In this document: positions 13,249 to 26,097 of the stretch, piece by piece | Layout of the letters: each line of letters begins with the position of its first letter | Numbering within the stretch: position 1 is the stretch's first letter | Position numbers and translations under genes: made by a program | Source: Gentiana macrophylla | Taxonomy: Eukaryota; Streptophyta; Magnoliopsida; Gentianales; Gentianaceae | DNA length: 64,000 nt | Direction: 5' to 3' | NCBI GenBank assembly: GCA_026214975.1 | Contig: CM047814.1 | Location: forward strand, 19,677,541 to 19,741,540 | The notes under the pieces: generated by a model | Told to the model about the DNA's origin: nothing | Databases searched by the model: none | What the model saw: the letters and a program-made list of their open reading frames with translations, nothing else

Positions 13249-13572
13249 CATCACCATCATTCGGCTTCTGTGAATCATTCGCTCCACCGCAAAGAAGATT
13301 TCACGGCGTCGCCGGTGAAGGAAACCTGATACCTCATCAGATAAGGCTCAACTTGAAGGAACGTCTTCAACGCCATCTTCATAACTCGCACACAAGTCCC
13401 TTTAAAACCCAGGTTGGTACATCTCTTGGTCAATTTCAGCTCTTCAAGTGATAAGGGAATTGCTGGGTTGTTGAGGTCACCTGGGGAGTAAATTTGGGAG
13501 CTTGGAGGATCTTCAAATCAGCAAATACCAACACTATCCGGCAAAATATCTACAAAATATTCTTAGTCAAAC

Positions 13573-15197
13573 ATGACTGGTGGGAAAAACATGATACTTG
13601 CTACACCGACTAAAAGGTGGGCCATCAGGGCCCTCCACGTGGGGCGAACACGCCACATGGGGAGTCGAGCAGGAGGGTGATGTCCGCTGGGGCTGGTGCA
13701 GGACAGGACATCACCCTTGATATGCGGGCTTACTTAAGGGAGATGACCCAAGCCCTCGAAATACATGAGGCGGCGGTCAGAAAAAGCCGTGGGAAGGCTG
13801 CTGCTGGGGTCTCTCGTCCAAGTACTGATCAGGAAGCGGTGTTAGCAGGGGAAACGCCCCTGCAGCGAAGTTCTCACTCAATAGCTCTTCAATCACACAT
13901 GGAGTATGTTGAGGAAATGCGTGTGGGTAACATGCTACTCATTGCGGAGGGCCTGCCTCCCCAACCCATCCGCAAGTTTACTTCCCCTCTACCCACACCA
14001 ACAGAGGTACAACCCATTATGCATCCGCAAAAAACAAATCAACCTCAGCGGACAGAAAGAGAAGAGAGCAGTCATGCCACTTCACAGCCTAAAGTGGGAA
14101 GGAAATAAGCTTTGGTTCATCTGGGGCCTATGGTCGATGATCGCGTGCACCTTTGTATGACTTCTCGTAACCCTCAAAGAAGTCCAGATCCGCTGTAGAG
14201 GGAAAAGAAGAGTCACAGTCGAGGAAAGTTATACCCTACTCCTACATATTCCGTAAAAATCGGGATGAGATGGGAATAATGAGAAAACAGATGCAGGAGT
14301 TGCAAAAGGTGCACACCAAGCAAAACTAAACCGACTTGGGGTGCAAACAGATTTCATCCAAACATCTTGAAAGCGGCTCCTAGAGGTGGTACACATTACC
14401 CAAATTTCACCAACTATCATGGAGCCACGAATCCTTTAGATTGGCTTTCAGCCTTCCAAAGTAGGATCAGTCTATGCATACCTAGTAGTGAGGCGTGGTG
14501 TATAGCCTTTGTGGGGTCGATGCAAGATGAGCGCGCCACGGGTCCGGGTCTCCTCCAGTGTTCAATTTTATCTTAGGATGATCTGATCAACACATTCATA
14601 TCAGAATTCAAGTCAGTGGGAGGGCCCAAGAAGACCCACATCGACCTGCATGAGGTCCTACACGGTGAAAATGAGGGTACCCGTAGCTATTATGAACGGT
14701 TTTACAAAGTGTATGAGTTGACAAGGGGCTTAGCGGACAATGTTGTGATGAGCAGTTTCAAAACGGGTCTGAATCCCGGTTATCTGAAATCCTATTTCAC
14801 TCTAACGCCACCCTCGAACTTACAAGAAATGTTGAGTTCGACAAGAAAGTATATCGCAACTACGGGAAACGAAGGAGCGTCTTCATCCAACAAGGGCAAA
14901 CAGAGTACTGAGCGTAGTCCGCCCAGAGATAGCCGCATAAATCGTGATAGAGATGTTAAAAATCCCAAGAGGTTTAAGGAAGATCAATTCACACCTTTCA
15001 GAATCTCATACACTCAGATGCTTAATGAAATAAGGGATGAGATCCCTGAGCCTTACCTTATGGTTCCGGATGCACGCCGCGACACTACCATGGATGAATG
15101 CATACAATTCAAGCAAGCAATCGAAAAGTTACTAGCATACGGCAACCATGACCACTACAAGAGAGATGCTGGAGGACCGGACAGAAAAAATCAGTAA
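13573..15197 (+). pseudogene. Gypsy gag (capsid) gene, frameshifted and with an internal stop
   Basis: Probable start ATG at 13573 (MTGGKNM). The frame shifts early into a segment with SRRVMSAGAGAGQDITLD. The retrotransposon gag domain follows from about 14367: HYPNFTNYHGATNPLDWLSAF, then EGTRSYYERFYKVYELTRGL. The stop is at 15195-15197. An in-frame TAG at 14574-14576 interrupts the domain and is shared with copy 2 (61119-61121). A protein-binding/structural role is inferred from the family. Confidence 0.8.
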
Positions 15198-15299
15198 GCC
15201 CGCCAGTACGATAGGCAGATCCGAATGATCACGGAAACTCCTCACAGCAACAATCAAATCAAAAGCCGCATCGGCTCTATAAACAAACACGTGGAGAAG

Positions 15300-15790
15300 C
15301 CAGTTGTCCTGCATGGGAATGAGCAACCCCTTGCTTTTACCCAAAGCGAGCTGGTGACTTCCGTGAATGTAGAGGACATGTGTCTTTGCGTGTCGGTGCT
15401 GATCAATCGGGCATGCGTCAACCGGGTAATGATCGATATGGGAGCTTGTTGAGACATCTTATATTACAACTGCTTCAAAGAGCTGTGGTTCGCCGACTCC
15501 AATCTGAGGCCGCATAATGGCACCCTTGAGGGCTTCACTAATCATAGAATACAAGTCAAGGGGGCCATCGACTTAGATGTGCAAATGGGAGATTATGCAC
15601 CCTTCCGAACATAAAAGGTAACATTTCTTGTGGTCGATCTCCAGTCAAATTACAACATGATAATCGGAACGCCCGCGTTAAAGCGGTTTAAATGGTCACT
15701 TCTATCCCGCATCAGCGGGCAAAATTTTACGTCGGGGACAGGGTCGGAACGTCGATCAGTGAGCCCGCAACCGTCCTCACCTATATACAT
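15300..15790 (+). pseudogene. Gypsy aspartic protease remnant
   Basis: The catalytic region reads MIDMGAC then a stop, then DILYYN. The usual D-T/S-G triad is D-M-G here, and TGA at 15450-15452 follows at once. Downstream FLVVDLQSNYNMIIGTPAL is the conserved C-terminal retropepsin block. Copy 2 has the same DMG and the same TGA (61981-61983), so protease loss predates the duplication. Confidence 0.75.
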
Positions 15791-15839
15791 GAAATGAGGA
15801 TGTGAAACAAGAAAGCTCGCATCGAGCAGCCTGAGAACA

Positions 15840-16990
15840 TGGAGAACATCAACATGATCCGGGTGGTTGGAGAGCCTTCACCTGTTAAAGTGGAATGTGA
15901 GACACTGCAAGTCATGGATGAACCTGACTTTACAGCGGATGATGAGTTGGTCGAGGTAATCATTAACGACGACTACCCCGAGCAGAAGATCAAGATAGGG
16001 GCGCGGCTGAGTCTCTCAGAGAAAGAAAGTTTGATTAAGTTACTAAAGGAGAACCTAGGTGCATTTTTGCATTTTCCTGGGTGGTTACGGACATGAGAGG
16101 AGTTGAGGCCGACGTTGCCCTTCATCATCTCAACGTAGACTCTACCTTCAAACTAATACAGCAGCGGGCACGACAATTCACAATCAAAAAAGAGCCGCGG
16201 TTAAGGTAGAGGTCGGAAAGCTTCTTCAGGTTGGAATCATAAAGGAGCTAGCTTATCCCACATGGTTAGCGAACGTGGTAATGGTGAAAAAGCACAACGT
16301 CAAGTGGAGAATGTGCGTCAACTTCACAGACATCAACAAAGTCTGTCCGAAATATCCTTATCAAATTCCAAGGATTGATCGGTTAGTTGATTTTATTTCT
16401 GAGTTTGAAACTTTGAGCTTCTTGGAGCATATTCGGATTATCATCAAAAAGGATGGTCGAGTCCGACAAAGAATAAAAAGGCTTTCAGAGCTGCTGGGGG
16501 CCTTTACTATTACGAAATGATGCCATTCGGCCGAGAAATGCGGGCTCAACTTATCGTATGATGGTCAACAAAGTTTTCGGTTCGGCAGATTGGGAAAAAT
16601 ACGAGGCCTACATGATTTATATGGTTGTCAAATCTAAAGGTGATGGTCACCCCGCCGACCTCCGTGAGACGCTCGATAATGTCCGCAAGCACTCAATGAA
16701 ACTCAATCCGCCCAAATGTACATTTACGCCCAGCAGTAAGTTTCTTGGGTTTATGGTTAGTCGTCGTGGCATCGAGGCTAATCCGAAAAATACAGTGCTT
16801 TGCTCGACATGCAAGAACCCACTTCACCATCAAAGAAGTTCGTGAGGCTCAATGGCGTAATCATAGCGCTGGGTCGTTTCATCTCAAAATCAAGAGAGAA
16901 ATGTCTCCTTCTTCAAAATACTCAAAGGTGACAAAACCTTCTCACGGAATGCAGAGTGATCGCAAGATTTTCAATATTTGAAGGAGTATC
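15840..16990 (+). pseudogene. Gypsy reverse transcriptase, catalytic box destroyed in this copy
   Basis: Recognisable blocks are VGKLLQVGIIKELAYPTW, WRMCVNFTDINKVCPKYPY and SKFLGFMVSRRGIEANP. Several frameshifts separate them. At about 16606-16624 the catalytic Y-x-D-D box reads AYMIYMVVKS. The duplicate copy still reads AYIDDMVVKS (63145-63156). A small local change or consensus error explains the loss. Confidence 0.8.
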
Positions 16991-17460
16991 TAGTGGAAGC
17001 CACCTATTTTGGTTAGCCTTATGTAGGAGATATTTTGTTTTTGTACTTTATGCCTTGACCGGCTATTGCCGCTGTTTGTCAAAAAGGCCGGAACCTCCAA
17101 AATAACGCTTATTATGTAAGAAAGGCTCTCGGCCCGGGTGGAGGGTCACTATTTTAATGTTGAAAAGTTATCCTACTCGCTTGTTATCGCCGCCTCGCAA
17201 ACCAGGGGCTACTTTACTTCGCACACTATAATTATTTTAACGGATAGTCCAATGCACCAAATATTACATAGGCTCGACCTTTTAGGTCGCTTGCTCCGAT
17301 AGGCTATCGAAATCACTGAGTTTGATATTCGGTATCGACCCAGAAAAGCTATCAAAGCTCAAGCATTGCCGGATTTTATTGTTGAGACAAGTTTCACTAC
17401 CTCAACCGATTTTGCCCGCACTCACTTCGGGCGCCGCGCCCCAAGCAAACCCGATCGGCT
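16990..17460 (+). pseudogene. Gypsy RNase H (first, retroviral-like) remnant
   Basis: Follows RT directly. Broken frames still show the block with the pattern EFDIRYRPRKAIKAQ in degraded form (about 17320-17370) before a linker. Multiple stops are present. Confidence 0.6.
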
Positions 17461-17990
17461 CGGGTAAATATATGTCGACGGATCGCCAAGTCGAAATGGT
17501 TGTGGGGCCGTGTTATTTTAATGGAGCCCGGGACAACAGAGGAAATCGAAAAGATCTAAGGTTCGAGTTCCCGACATGAATAATCGTCGAATACGGCGCT
17601 TATAGCCGGACTTAAACTCGCAGCGAGCTAAAGGTGGAAAATGTTGAAGTCTACTATGATTCTCACCATCGCCAACCAAATCTCATAGACTATGGTACGC
17701 TGCTGAGGCATCCTCGAAAAATACGGTGAGATTGTCCGACGATCGAGAGCCAACTTCAACTATTGTGAATTCATCGAGTTCAAGAGAGGATAACTAACGA
17801 GAAGATTATCTCTAAGCTATCTTTGGAGGAGAAATTATGGACCCTTCAATAATAATAGAGTATCTTGTTGTACCCGCCGCCATTAAATAACATAAATCAT
17901 GGAGATCGATGCACCAACGCCGACTTCGTGGCCGATCGACGAAATTGCCGCATATAGATCATGCACCTTGCCCGGCCGAGGCGTATAAAT
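17455..17990 (+). pseudogene. Second, archaeal-type RNase H (aRH) remnant
   Basis: After the first RNase H, degraded blocks match the aRH layout: a start near KYMSTDRQVE, then ALIAGLKLA, then LKVENVEVYYDSH at about 17599-17665. A second RNase H at this position is a hallmark of the Tat clade. Frames are broken in several places. Confidence 0.6.
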
Positions 17991-18632
17991 CTCAAGACTC
18001 ATAAAAAGAGCGGTCGCATATTATACATGACGGAACGCTTACAAAAGGTCTACCACTAAACCTTTATTACGGTGTGTCCGAGAGGAGGAAAGCAAGAAAA
18101 TACTTATGGAGCTTCACCAAGCGAGTGTGTAGGGGCCATCCCGCTTAGTCGCCTCCTTAGCACAAAAGGTTATCACAACGGGTATTATTGGCCGACAACT
18201 TAAGGATTCGGAGAAGTTAGTTGAGAATGTCCGAAATGCCAAAAACATGCGGACATCCCGAGGATACCATCGGTCGAAAGGTGAGCATTGTGGTCGCGCT
18301 TTGGCCTTTCGGACACGCGGGGACTTGATCTCATCGCACCATTTCCGCCAGGGAGGGGCGATGCAAAGTTATCATAAGAGGGTGATTATTTCACAAAATG
18401 GATCGAGGCTGCTTATGGTCAAGATAGGAGCAAAAATGCGGGTTATTTCCCATACGACTGTGTATGGTCTCGCTTCCGTATCCCACGGGCAAGTGGTGTC
18501 GACCACACGTCCATAATTCAGAAGGAATTCTCAAGTTTTTATAGGAATTCAAGGTCAAGCATTGTCAATCATCCGTAGCTTATCCCTGTGGCAATGGCCA
18601 AGCCGAGGCCGGCAACAAATGTAGATAATTAA
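17990..18632 (+). pseudogene. Gypsy integrase, N-terminal and core part (5' side of the split)
   Basis: The zinc-finger end CPKCQKHADIP lies at about 18227-18258. The core starts DLIAPFPPGRGDAK near 18326 and continues with YFTKWIEA near 18390. The gene stops abruptly at 18632, where the Copia element begins, within the NGQAEA..NK region of the core. It continues at 27324. Confidence 0.75.
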
Positions 18633-19960
18633 TGTTGGTCCCTTGAAAAGACTTTGGTTAAGTTTGTAGAGGGGTGAATAAACTTAACACTTAAAACTTT
18701 TGGAGTTGCCAAACTCACCAGTCGTAGTCCAATCGACTATTGATGTTAATCAATTTGTTGTAGCGAATATATCAAAATTAAGCCTTATTAATTGTTGTTG
18801 AAATATGATACTAAGTATTGATACTCAAAGCAGTTGTGGTGTGTGATTCAATTGTTAGTTTCAGAGGTTGATGTGATAACTATGATGATTGCAAAAAGTA
18901 AATGCGTAAAATAAGTAGGCAAGATTTATAGTGGTTCTAGTGGTGTAATCATGTCACCACTCTTCTCCGTGATGTTGAAGGAAATTCACTAAAGATCCTC
19001 GAGGTTGCAATTACAAAATCCCTAAGTTGTTTGTCCTTCACCAATGACTATGATTTCACAAATCAACACTTGAAACAGTAGATTGTCGCCCAAAGTATTC
19101 CATTGGTCCTTGAAGGGTAGGATTGCCTCTTTACCGCTCCACCACAAACAACAGCTTTGACACCTAAGTTCTTCTCTCGCCTTCAAAGCAAGAGTTTCTT
19201 GTAAAAGAAAGATTGAATCAAGTAAATGATTCAATTATCGCCAGCTTTGATCAGACGAAATGATCGCAGCTTGAAGTCTTCAAGTGTGTGTACTTGATGT
19301 AACTTGATAGCATGTTACACTTGAAGAAATTTCTAGATCAGTAAGTTTAAGCTCAGTGTATGTCAGCAGGGTGATTTTCTTGATTAAGATCTTGATAGCT
19401 TCGAATTGATTATCTGTTGTTCATCAATTTTCATCACTTGTATCTGAATCACGAGTCTTCTATTTATAGGTAAGAATCATGTGACTTATGTTTGAATTTC
19501 AAACATAGCCGTTTCAGACTTGTATCTATCTTGACTTTCTTTTGTCTCTGCTCATAGTAATCGACACTATCACCGCCTTTTGTCGCTTTTAGATCGGCCC
19601 ACCCTTTGACTTGTATCAATTGGATAAATCTCAATCTTTCCAACGCCTTTTATCTTGGCCATTTATTTGTTGACAAAATGAAGGCTTGTAATCCATCCTT
19701 ATCTTTTAATCTTCCAAAGGTAACCTTTGATTAAAGCGAGATTTACATTCAAAGAAATATCCGTAGTATATCATCACGATGTTCATCTTTGTTAGCTGAC
19801 TTTAGTCTGATGTGTTTTAATAACACTTCAGCCAACTACTTCTCATCTAACTTTTTATTGTGAAGTTAGAGTACACCATTTTGAACATAACTAAGTTCCA
19901 ATCACCACTTAACATTATGGAACTTAGACCTTGTACACAAGGTATATGTAATAAGTTTAG

Positions 19961-20634
19961 TCATTTCTACCCCATTAAAAACTTCGCGTTTATGTCGACC
20001 GACACCGAATCATCAAAAATAACTTATACGGACGCCACATCATATGCCATGTTGGATCTACGTGGCGCGGGGTCCCATTTCTACCCCATTACTAAAAATA
20101 AAAAGTTGATCCATGCAGGATTCAAACCGGCGGCCTGGTGGTAAACTATCAAGTACTTTTCCATCTAAGCTACAACTTTAATTTTTATACCATGACAAGA
20201 TTTATTACTTATGCATAATAATTTTCCTTGTTAATTTGATGTAGTTCTTTTTTATAATTTTTTTTTTACTATCTACGTCCCTAAATGTAAGTGGATTTAG
20301 AATTATCATATACATTAATAAAGTGATTAATTTTTTTTTGAAACACAGTGATTATTTTTTTTTGAAACACAGTGATTAAATATATTAGACTATAATGTTT
20401 GGTTCTAAAAAAAGACTATAGTGTTTGATATACAATTTGATTATCATTAATTAATGTAATAATTATGATATTAAAAAATTTGACCGAATATATACAAATT
20501 AATAGTAAGATAAGAAAAAAATTTGTAATTATTACTCTCTTTTTTATTTTTTTATTTTAACAACAACAACAACTACTACTTAATTATCTTAAGTGGATAT
20601 AATTATTACTCTTCCTGCAGAAGTAAGGCGACTT

Positions 20635-20668
<34 letters not shown>

Positions 20669-21196
20669 GAAGAAGAAGAAGAAGAAGAAGCAAGAATAAG
20701 AAGAAGAAGAAGAAGAAGAAGAATAAGAATAATAGGTAATAAAAAAATAAAAACATTATGCAAGAGCTCTTATATATATATCATCTACAGCTAAATTAAT
20801 TTTGTAAATAAGTTTATTTAAATTAGGCACATACAATGTTGGAAGAAATGTTATTGTGCATAAGTAATTACTTGTGTCATAATGTACATATTGAAGTTTA
20901 TAAATTGATGGCAAAATTCTTAGTATTTTACCACAAGGTCACGGTTTGAATCCTTTTTCCTCAACTTTTTATTTTTAGTAAATGGAGGATAAATGGGACC
21001 CACAAGCCATGTAGATCCCACGTGGCTCGCCACGTAATCAACTTTAAAATATTCCGTGCTCAACAAGAATATCCAAATGGATAGACTAAAATCCAAAAAA
21101 TAATCCAACTTAGAGGACTATTTTCCTCACCGAGCAAGTGAATATGACTAAAATCCAAAATACGCCAACTTAGATGACTAAAATCCTAATTTTGCC
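19961..21196. mobile_element. Inverted-repeat element with tRNA-like arms, inserted in the Copia LTR
   Basis: Absent from the other LTR, which instead holds 110 bp (26992-27101) not found here. Arms 20054-20146 and 20924-21019 are inverted repeats sharing TACTAAAAATAAAAAGTTGA and GGTCCCATTT. Each arm carries a pol III B-box-like GGTTTGAATCC (20118-20128 minus, 20943-20953 plus). The left arm also has an A-box-like TAGCTTAGATGG (20161-20172 minus). The centre is AT-rich with microsatellites. It may be two inverted SINEs or a MITE that captured tRNA-like sequence. Confidence 0.55.
20638..20734. repeat. Compound AAT/AAG microsatellite
   Basis: A run of (AAT)n is followed by (AAG)n with a few AATAAG interruptions, in the AT-rich centre of the inverted-repeat element. 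Confidence 0.9.
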
Positions 21197-21411
21197 GTAG
21201 GTCCTTAGTAAGTCTACTGACCTAGACACTCTACTGACCAAGATAGGTCTGCTGATAAAGTCAGCTGACCTATTTACAGTGCTTGTTTGATCAAACCTAT
21301 ACAAAGATCAAACTCTAGTAAACCTATACATTTAATCTAGACATCTTTTTGCCTTTGCTCTATAACAGCTAGTCTGACACTCATCATTAAAACAAAACAA
21401 TATGTCCAACA

Positions 21412-21425
21412 ATTTCCCCATTTTT
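21412..21425 (-). promoter_or_regulatory. Polypurine tract of the Copia element
   Basis: On the minus strand AAAAATGGGGAAAT abuts the TGTTGG start of the 3' LTR. This is the usual plus-strand primer position and fixes the minus orientation of the element. Confidence 0.65.
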
Positions 21426-23950
21426 AGTGTTGATACCAATACCCTCCTTATAGCAAAGCAAAAAGATAAAGACACAAAGACAGAACAAATTTAGTCATTC
21501 TCCATTAAAATCATATTTGTTCAAAATTATTGCAAACTAGAATCAGCAAAAGGATAAATGCATAAAAGAGTGTGCTGATCTAGTTCATGTCCCTGTCTTG
21601 TTCTTTCTTCTCATGGAACTTTCTCGATTTCTTGATAATATCTATCATCCATTGATTTTCCATAAGGGAAAAATCAACCTGTGCTTCAGTAAAGTTAACC
21701 TTATATTATGAACATTGAAGCATTGTCCCATGTGTATGTTTGAATTCCTCTAAGTGAATCCCTTTGTTGTCCGAGTTCCCATTTGTGAATCCCTTTGTTG
21801 TCTCGAGTTCCCATGTGCCGGTACCTCCACCATTTGTCCAAAGAAAATCACCAAAGAGGTTCTTCAACATGATAATCCGCCTGGTGTCCTCGACAACTAT
21901 GGCTTTTGTCATGTCCCATTCAAAGAGGTTTAGGACCCTCTTCAACAATATCTCCAAAGGTCTCCTTTATTGCAGTGTTCTGTGCAAAGTTGAGGTTCAT
22001 GCACTACCTCCAAGACAGTACTTCTTCAAAATTGGTACATGTACCTGCTGGGCTCAACAAATACTTCTTCTTCCTCGTGAACTGAACTCCTTATCACCGA
22101 AATCATAGTCAACAAGTTGTTCTTCAAGAAGGTAAACAACAAATTGTCGGGCTATCTTTGCCCTCGTAGCCTTTGCTTCAAAGCAGCCTTGTGCCACAAA
22201 GAATTGCTCCACAAAGAGCCTCGCTCTACAACAACCTCCACACCATGCACACGGGATTCTCCAATCCCAACAAAAGTTTCAACCTTTGTCCCGTAATCTG
22301 CTTGTTCCTCGCTGACTTGGACCTCCTGCTCCAACCTTTGTTCGGGCTTGTCGTCTGATCTCGGCATTGAACTCTAAATCTTCAAATATGGCCTCATTTT
22401 CTTTCAAAACACCACGAGCCTCAACTATCTCTTTTAAGGTTTCAGAGGGCGCAGATAACACTTCATCGCTGTTAATGTTGTCTTGGTATCAGGCCGATCC
22501 TTCGTAATAGACATCATATACTTCAACCATTAAAGTGTCGACATACCGATCATCATGTTATCTTCAAGAGTTATCTCAAAGATTAATTCGAGCTTCCAAA
22601 TACTCCATAGTAACATTCTCCATGTCTTCATCCATATTACCAAATCACGCCCTCAGCAGACTTGCCATCATCAACATATTGATCTCATTGCTTTGTCTTT
22701 GCACTCTCGCCCTACATCCTCGGCTGGTCTTTCCAATGCAAAGGCCACTTGGTTGGCCCGAAACGGCGGGTGATCATCATCGAATTTGAAAATGATGAGT
22801 CATCATTGTCGTGCATCTTGTGGTTCTCTCGAACATAATGCTTCCTCTTTGCTTCTCTCTTTCAATAATATCCAGAGCCTCACTTGCGCCTCGGGATGTA
22901 TCAATCACCCAAGCAAGTTCTCTACTCCTAATCGGTTAAATGACCATTCTTCAAAATCATTCATTGGTTCTTCATCCTGGGTCTTTGTCTCTTAAAAACC
23001 AAACTTCCACTCAAAGTAATCTTCAATTTTCTTGAAGTTGGGATCTACCTTTCCTTCGTAGACTTCTTTTCCTTATATTCAAAAGGCATTGTGGGCCTTC
23101 TGAAGCAGTTTCTCACCTTGTTGTCCTCAAAGGTTTCAACAAGATGAGTCAATGTATCTACAAAGCAGATACAAATAGGTCAAGAGGGTTCTTCAGTTGT
23201 AAATTTGTACCTACCACCTCCAACTGCTCAACACCGGGTTCCTCTCGAGTCTCATGTTCTACCAGAGGATCTTCAACAATTTTTCCTTTCCTCGAGTTGT
23301 AGCATCTACAAAGCAGGTCTTGAACAGTTCTAAACTTCCACAACAAAGTTCAGATTCAAAAGTGTGTTGTGGTTCTTCAATTTGTTGCTTACCAAAGAAT
23401 CTCAAGCAGCCTCAAAGAGGGCAACATCTCAGTTGTTTCAACAACTTTTTCTTCTACTTCACCTTTCTTTTGGGCCTCCGTAACCCCCGCCTCTCCTCTT
23501 TCCATGGACTCTTTTGGCAACCTGCTTCTTCTTTTGTGTTGTTGCTCACCTTCAAAAAGTTCTTTTTCCAACCGCTCTTGTTAGCAACTTTCCTCTTTCT
23601 TTTATCTTCTTTTGTTGTTCTCTTAATATCTCAACAGAGTCTTCTTTGTAGCTTTAGTAGTGGGGATCAACAGATATCCTTGAACTCGCATCTATTGTTG
23701 CATCAAGAAGGTTACCAGCAGTTCTTCAAAGAGGCGTAATCAAAACCTTTAAGTCATATATCTTTCCAAAACATCAACATATTCTCGATCGCTGACTTGT
23801 AGATTCTCAAGCAGGTTCTCAAACTTCATCTTCCATTCCAAAGTTGAACTTAGGTTCATCAAACATAACATGTATTGATTCTTCATGTTTCAATGTCCTT
23901 TGTTCAAGAACCTAAAAGCCTTGTTCGATGTAAGAATATCCCAAAAGATT
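21426..23950 (-). other. Copia internal region with no recognised domain
   Basis: Minus-strand frames give acidic, charged, frequently interrupted stretches, such as HETREEPGVEQLEVVG at about 23210-23250 and RLEQEVQVSEEQAD near 22300. Such linker-like sequence follows integrase in some large Copia elements. I found no reverse transcriptase or RNase H motif. Function unknown; it is part of the transposon by position. Confidence 0.4.
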
Positions 23951-23959
23951 CCTTCATCC

Positions 23960-24620
23960 GATTTTGGTTGAATGTTTTCATTGTTCCTTATGATTTAAAA
24001 TAAAACATTTGCTACCAAATGGATGGAAATAAGATATATTTGGTTTCCTTCCATTCCATATCTCATAAGGTGTCTTCAGCAGCCTTCTTGTTCACCGAGG
24101 TTCTATTTTGTGTGCAAAGATGTCGTATTGATTGCTTCAAATTTCAAGATCTTCGTGTAGTAATGCTTCACAAATCATAGTCCTCCTCGCTTCTTTTCAA
24201 GGTTCTATTTCTCCTCTCGAAACCTTATTTTGTCGAGGTGTTCCAAAGAAATGCTAATTGATGCAAAGACACCATTTTGTTCACAATAATCTCTTATGAC
24301 TTTATTAAGAAACTCGCACTTTGTCCGATCCGATCTTCACTATCGCAAACTTTTCTCATTTTGCGCCTCTTCAAAAGTTCGTGCATCTTTTGAAGTCTCA
24401 CTTTTCTTGTTCATAATAATTACCAAGTGTATCTTGAATAATCATCCACAACTACCAGAGTGTACTTCTTTTCTGTTACACTTGTTGGTATCACTGGTCC
24501 AAATAAATCCATATGCATTAGCTCCAAAACTCTCTTTGTTGATTGTTTAATCTTGACTTGAAGCTTGACTTTGTTTGTTTACCTTGGCCGATACGCATCA
24601 CATATATCATCCTTTTGAAT
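23960..24620 (-). pseudogene. Copia integrase remnant
   Basis: Minus-strand blocks include YEIWNGRKPNISYFHPFGSKC (about 24065-24005), the conserved C-terminal part of the Copia integrase domain. Degraded segments upstream cover the catalytic core. Frames change repeatedly. Confidence 0.65.
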
Positions 24621-24767
24621 GTGATCTCGTAAATCACTCACCAACTTCTTTTTCACTAACTGATTGATATCATAAAAATTAAGATGATTCAACTTATTAT
24701 GCCATAACCAATTTAGTTCTCGACTTGGTATGCACAATTAGGCATGTCTCTCGAACAACAAGAGAGA

Positions 24768-25070
24768 TCAATCCATTAATATACATGTTTTGTTGTCTTC
24801 TTCCACCAAACACAACTTGTTCACCTCTTTCACTAATGACAATACAAGAACTTTGTCAAAAGTGACCTTGTAACCCATGTCACAAAATTGACAAGTACTC
24901 GTGAGGTTGTAGTCTAATCCTTCCACAAGTATAACATTCCCGATAGTCAATCCATTCCTCACCAAAGGTTCCATACCCTCTTGTATATCATGGTGTATTC
25001 TTGTTTCCAAAATTGACTTTGACCATCCTTTGCCACATAGTTTGTCAAATGTTGTTTATTCTTTGTCATA
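24768..25070 (-). pseudogene. Copia GAG-pre-integrase domain
   Basis: An open stretch reads MEPLVRNGLTIGNVILVEGLDYNLTSTCQFCDMGYKVTF. It matches the pre-integrase zinc-binding segment of SIRE/Tork-type Copia elements (GLxxNLLSxSQLCD pattern). HMTKN-like sequence lies just upstream near 25060. Confidence 0.75.
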
Positions 25071-26097
25071 TGTCCTGAACATCCACCACAAAGTACTGCA
25101 TACCCTACAAAAGAAAGTTAATGTATTTTAGTACCCAAAACTGCTTGGGTCCATAGTGGTCATGGTAAGCATGACCCTTGGCAAATTTCCATAAGGTCTT
25201 CTTTGAAAAGCATTACACTTTTGTTCATATATGTATCTTATATTTTCATAAATTCTAACATTTTGTTGTGTAGATTCACATATGGTTTCCGGCATTTTGG
25301 TACATAATGTCGCTTTGAAGTGTTTTCTATTGTTAAGCACTAGCATAACTATTAGGTTGCTAATCGTTAGAACGGCCATGTAATGTGGAGTCTGCTGAGG
25401 TCCCTACCGAGGTCTTAAATAAGTCCTCTCACGAGTCCTCTCTGATTCCATTGTTGAGGTCTCCAGCTCAGCATTGTGGTTATGTCTATTGTTTCTAAAG
25501 CAGAAGGGCAGAACATTCCAATCTTCATCAAGAGGGAACAATCTACCTTTCCTCGAGATAAGTATCCCTTGAATGATTAACATTTTTAGGTTTGGGATTC
25601 TTATATTTGGAATATTTCTTTGCCCTTTGTGGTCCAATGTGACTTTGCAAAGAGTTCCTATCATCAGTGTCTAATGTCCAAAGCAGCCTACCTTTGATTT
25701 ACCTTTTGTTAGGTAATCGTTGACCTTTAGACTTCCGATTTTGCTTTTCAAGTCTTCTCAAGATTTAATCGCCTCAAAACCTTTTGGGAGTTGGATCTGC
25801 AAGCAGTGCACAAACTTATGACCAATTCTCGTACTAGTTCAAGAACCTTACCGATCCACCCTTAGTAGATTTTTGAGTATCAAATTCAAGGCCTGCTCTA
25901 TCACCATAAGGCTTTCCAGATTTGAATGCAAAGTAGTGAACTAGATTGTTCAAAGCAGATTCAAAGAATAATCGATTGTACAAATGCACTTATGGTGATT
26001 CTGTTTCATAATCTTTTCCTTTCCTTTGAGAGTTCTTAATTCAAAGATTTAATATTTGAATTTCGCTTGAAGAGCTTTTTTTTCACCTTTCACAATC

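Larger units (their letters stand above)
1..17457. repeat. Left copy of a large duplicated block (partner 46625-64000)
   Basis: This block matches 46625-64000 in the same orientation and order: SMC2, LINE, Harbinger-like element, solo LTR, gypsy LTR, gag, protease, RT and RNase H. Long stretches are identical, for example 14417-14527 against 60959-61070. Homology begins at base 1 and so may continue to the left. The partner copy is cut by the window end at the point equivalent to about 17457. Differences are mainly one-base indels in homopolymers plus local garbling in CG-rich repeat DNA. Confidence 0.95.
18633..21411 (-). repeat. 3' LTR of the Copia element (with a 1.2 kb insertion)
   Basis: TG...CA ended. 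It pairs with the right LTR over 19706-19960 with 26740-26991 and 21197-21411 with 27102-27318. Without the insertion it is about 1.5 kb. The inner edge (21411) is followed by the polypurine tract on the minus strand. Confidence 0.8.

Noticed and set aside
20100..20175. Functional tRNA gene
   Set aside because: A and B boxes are present, but I see no complete cloverleaf stems. It repeats in inverted orientation inside a mobile element, so tRNA-derived repeat is more likely.
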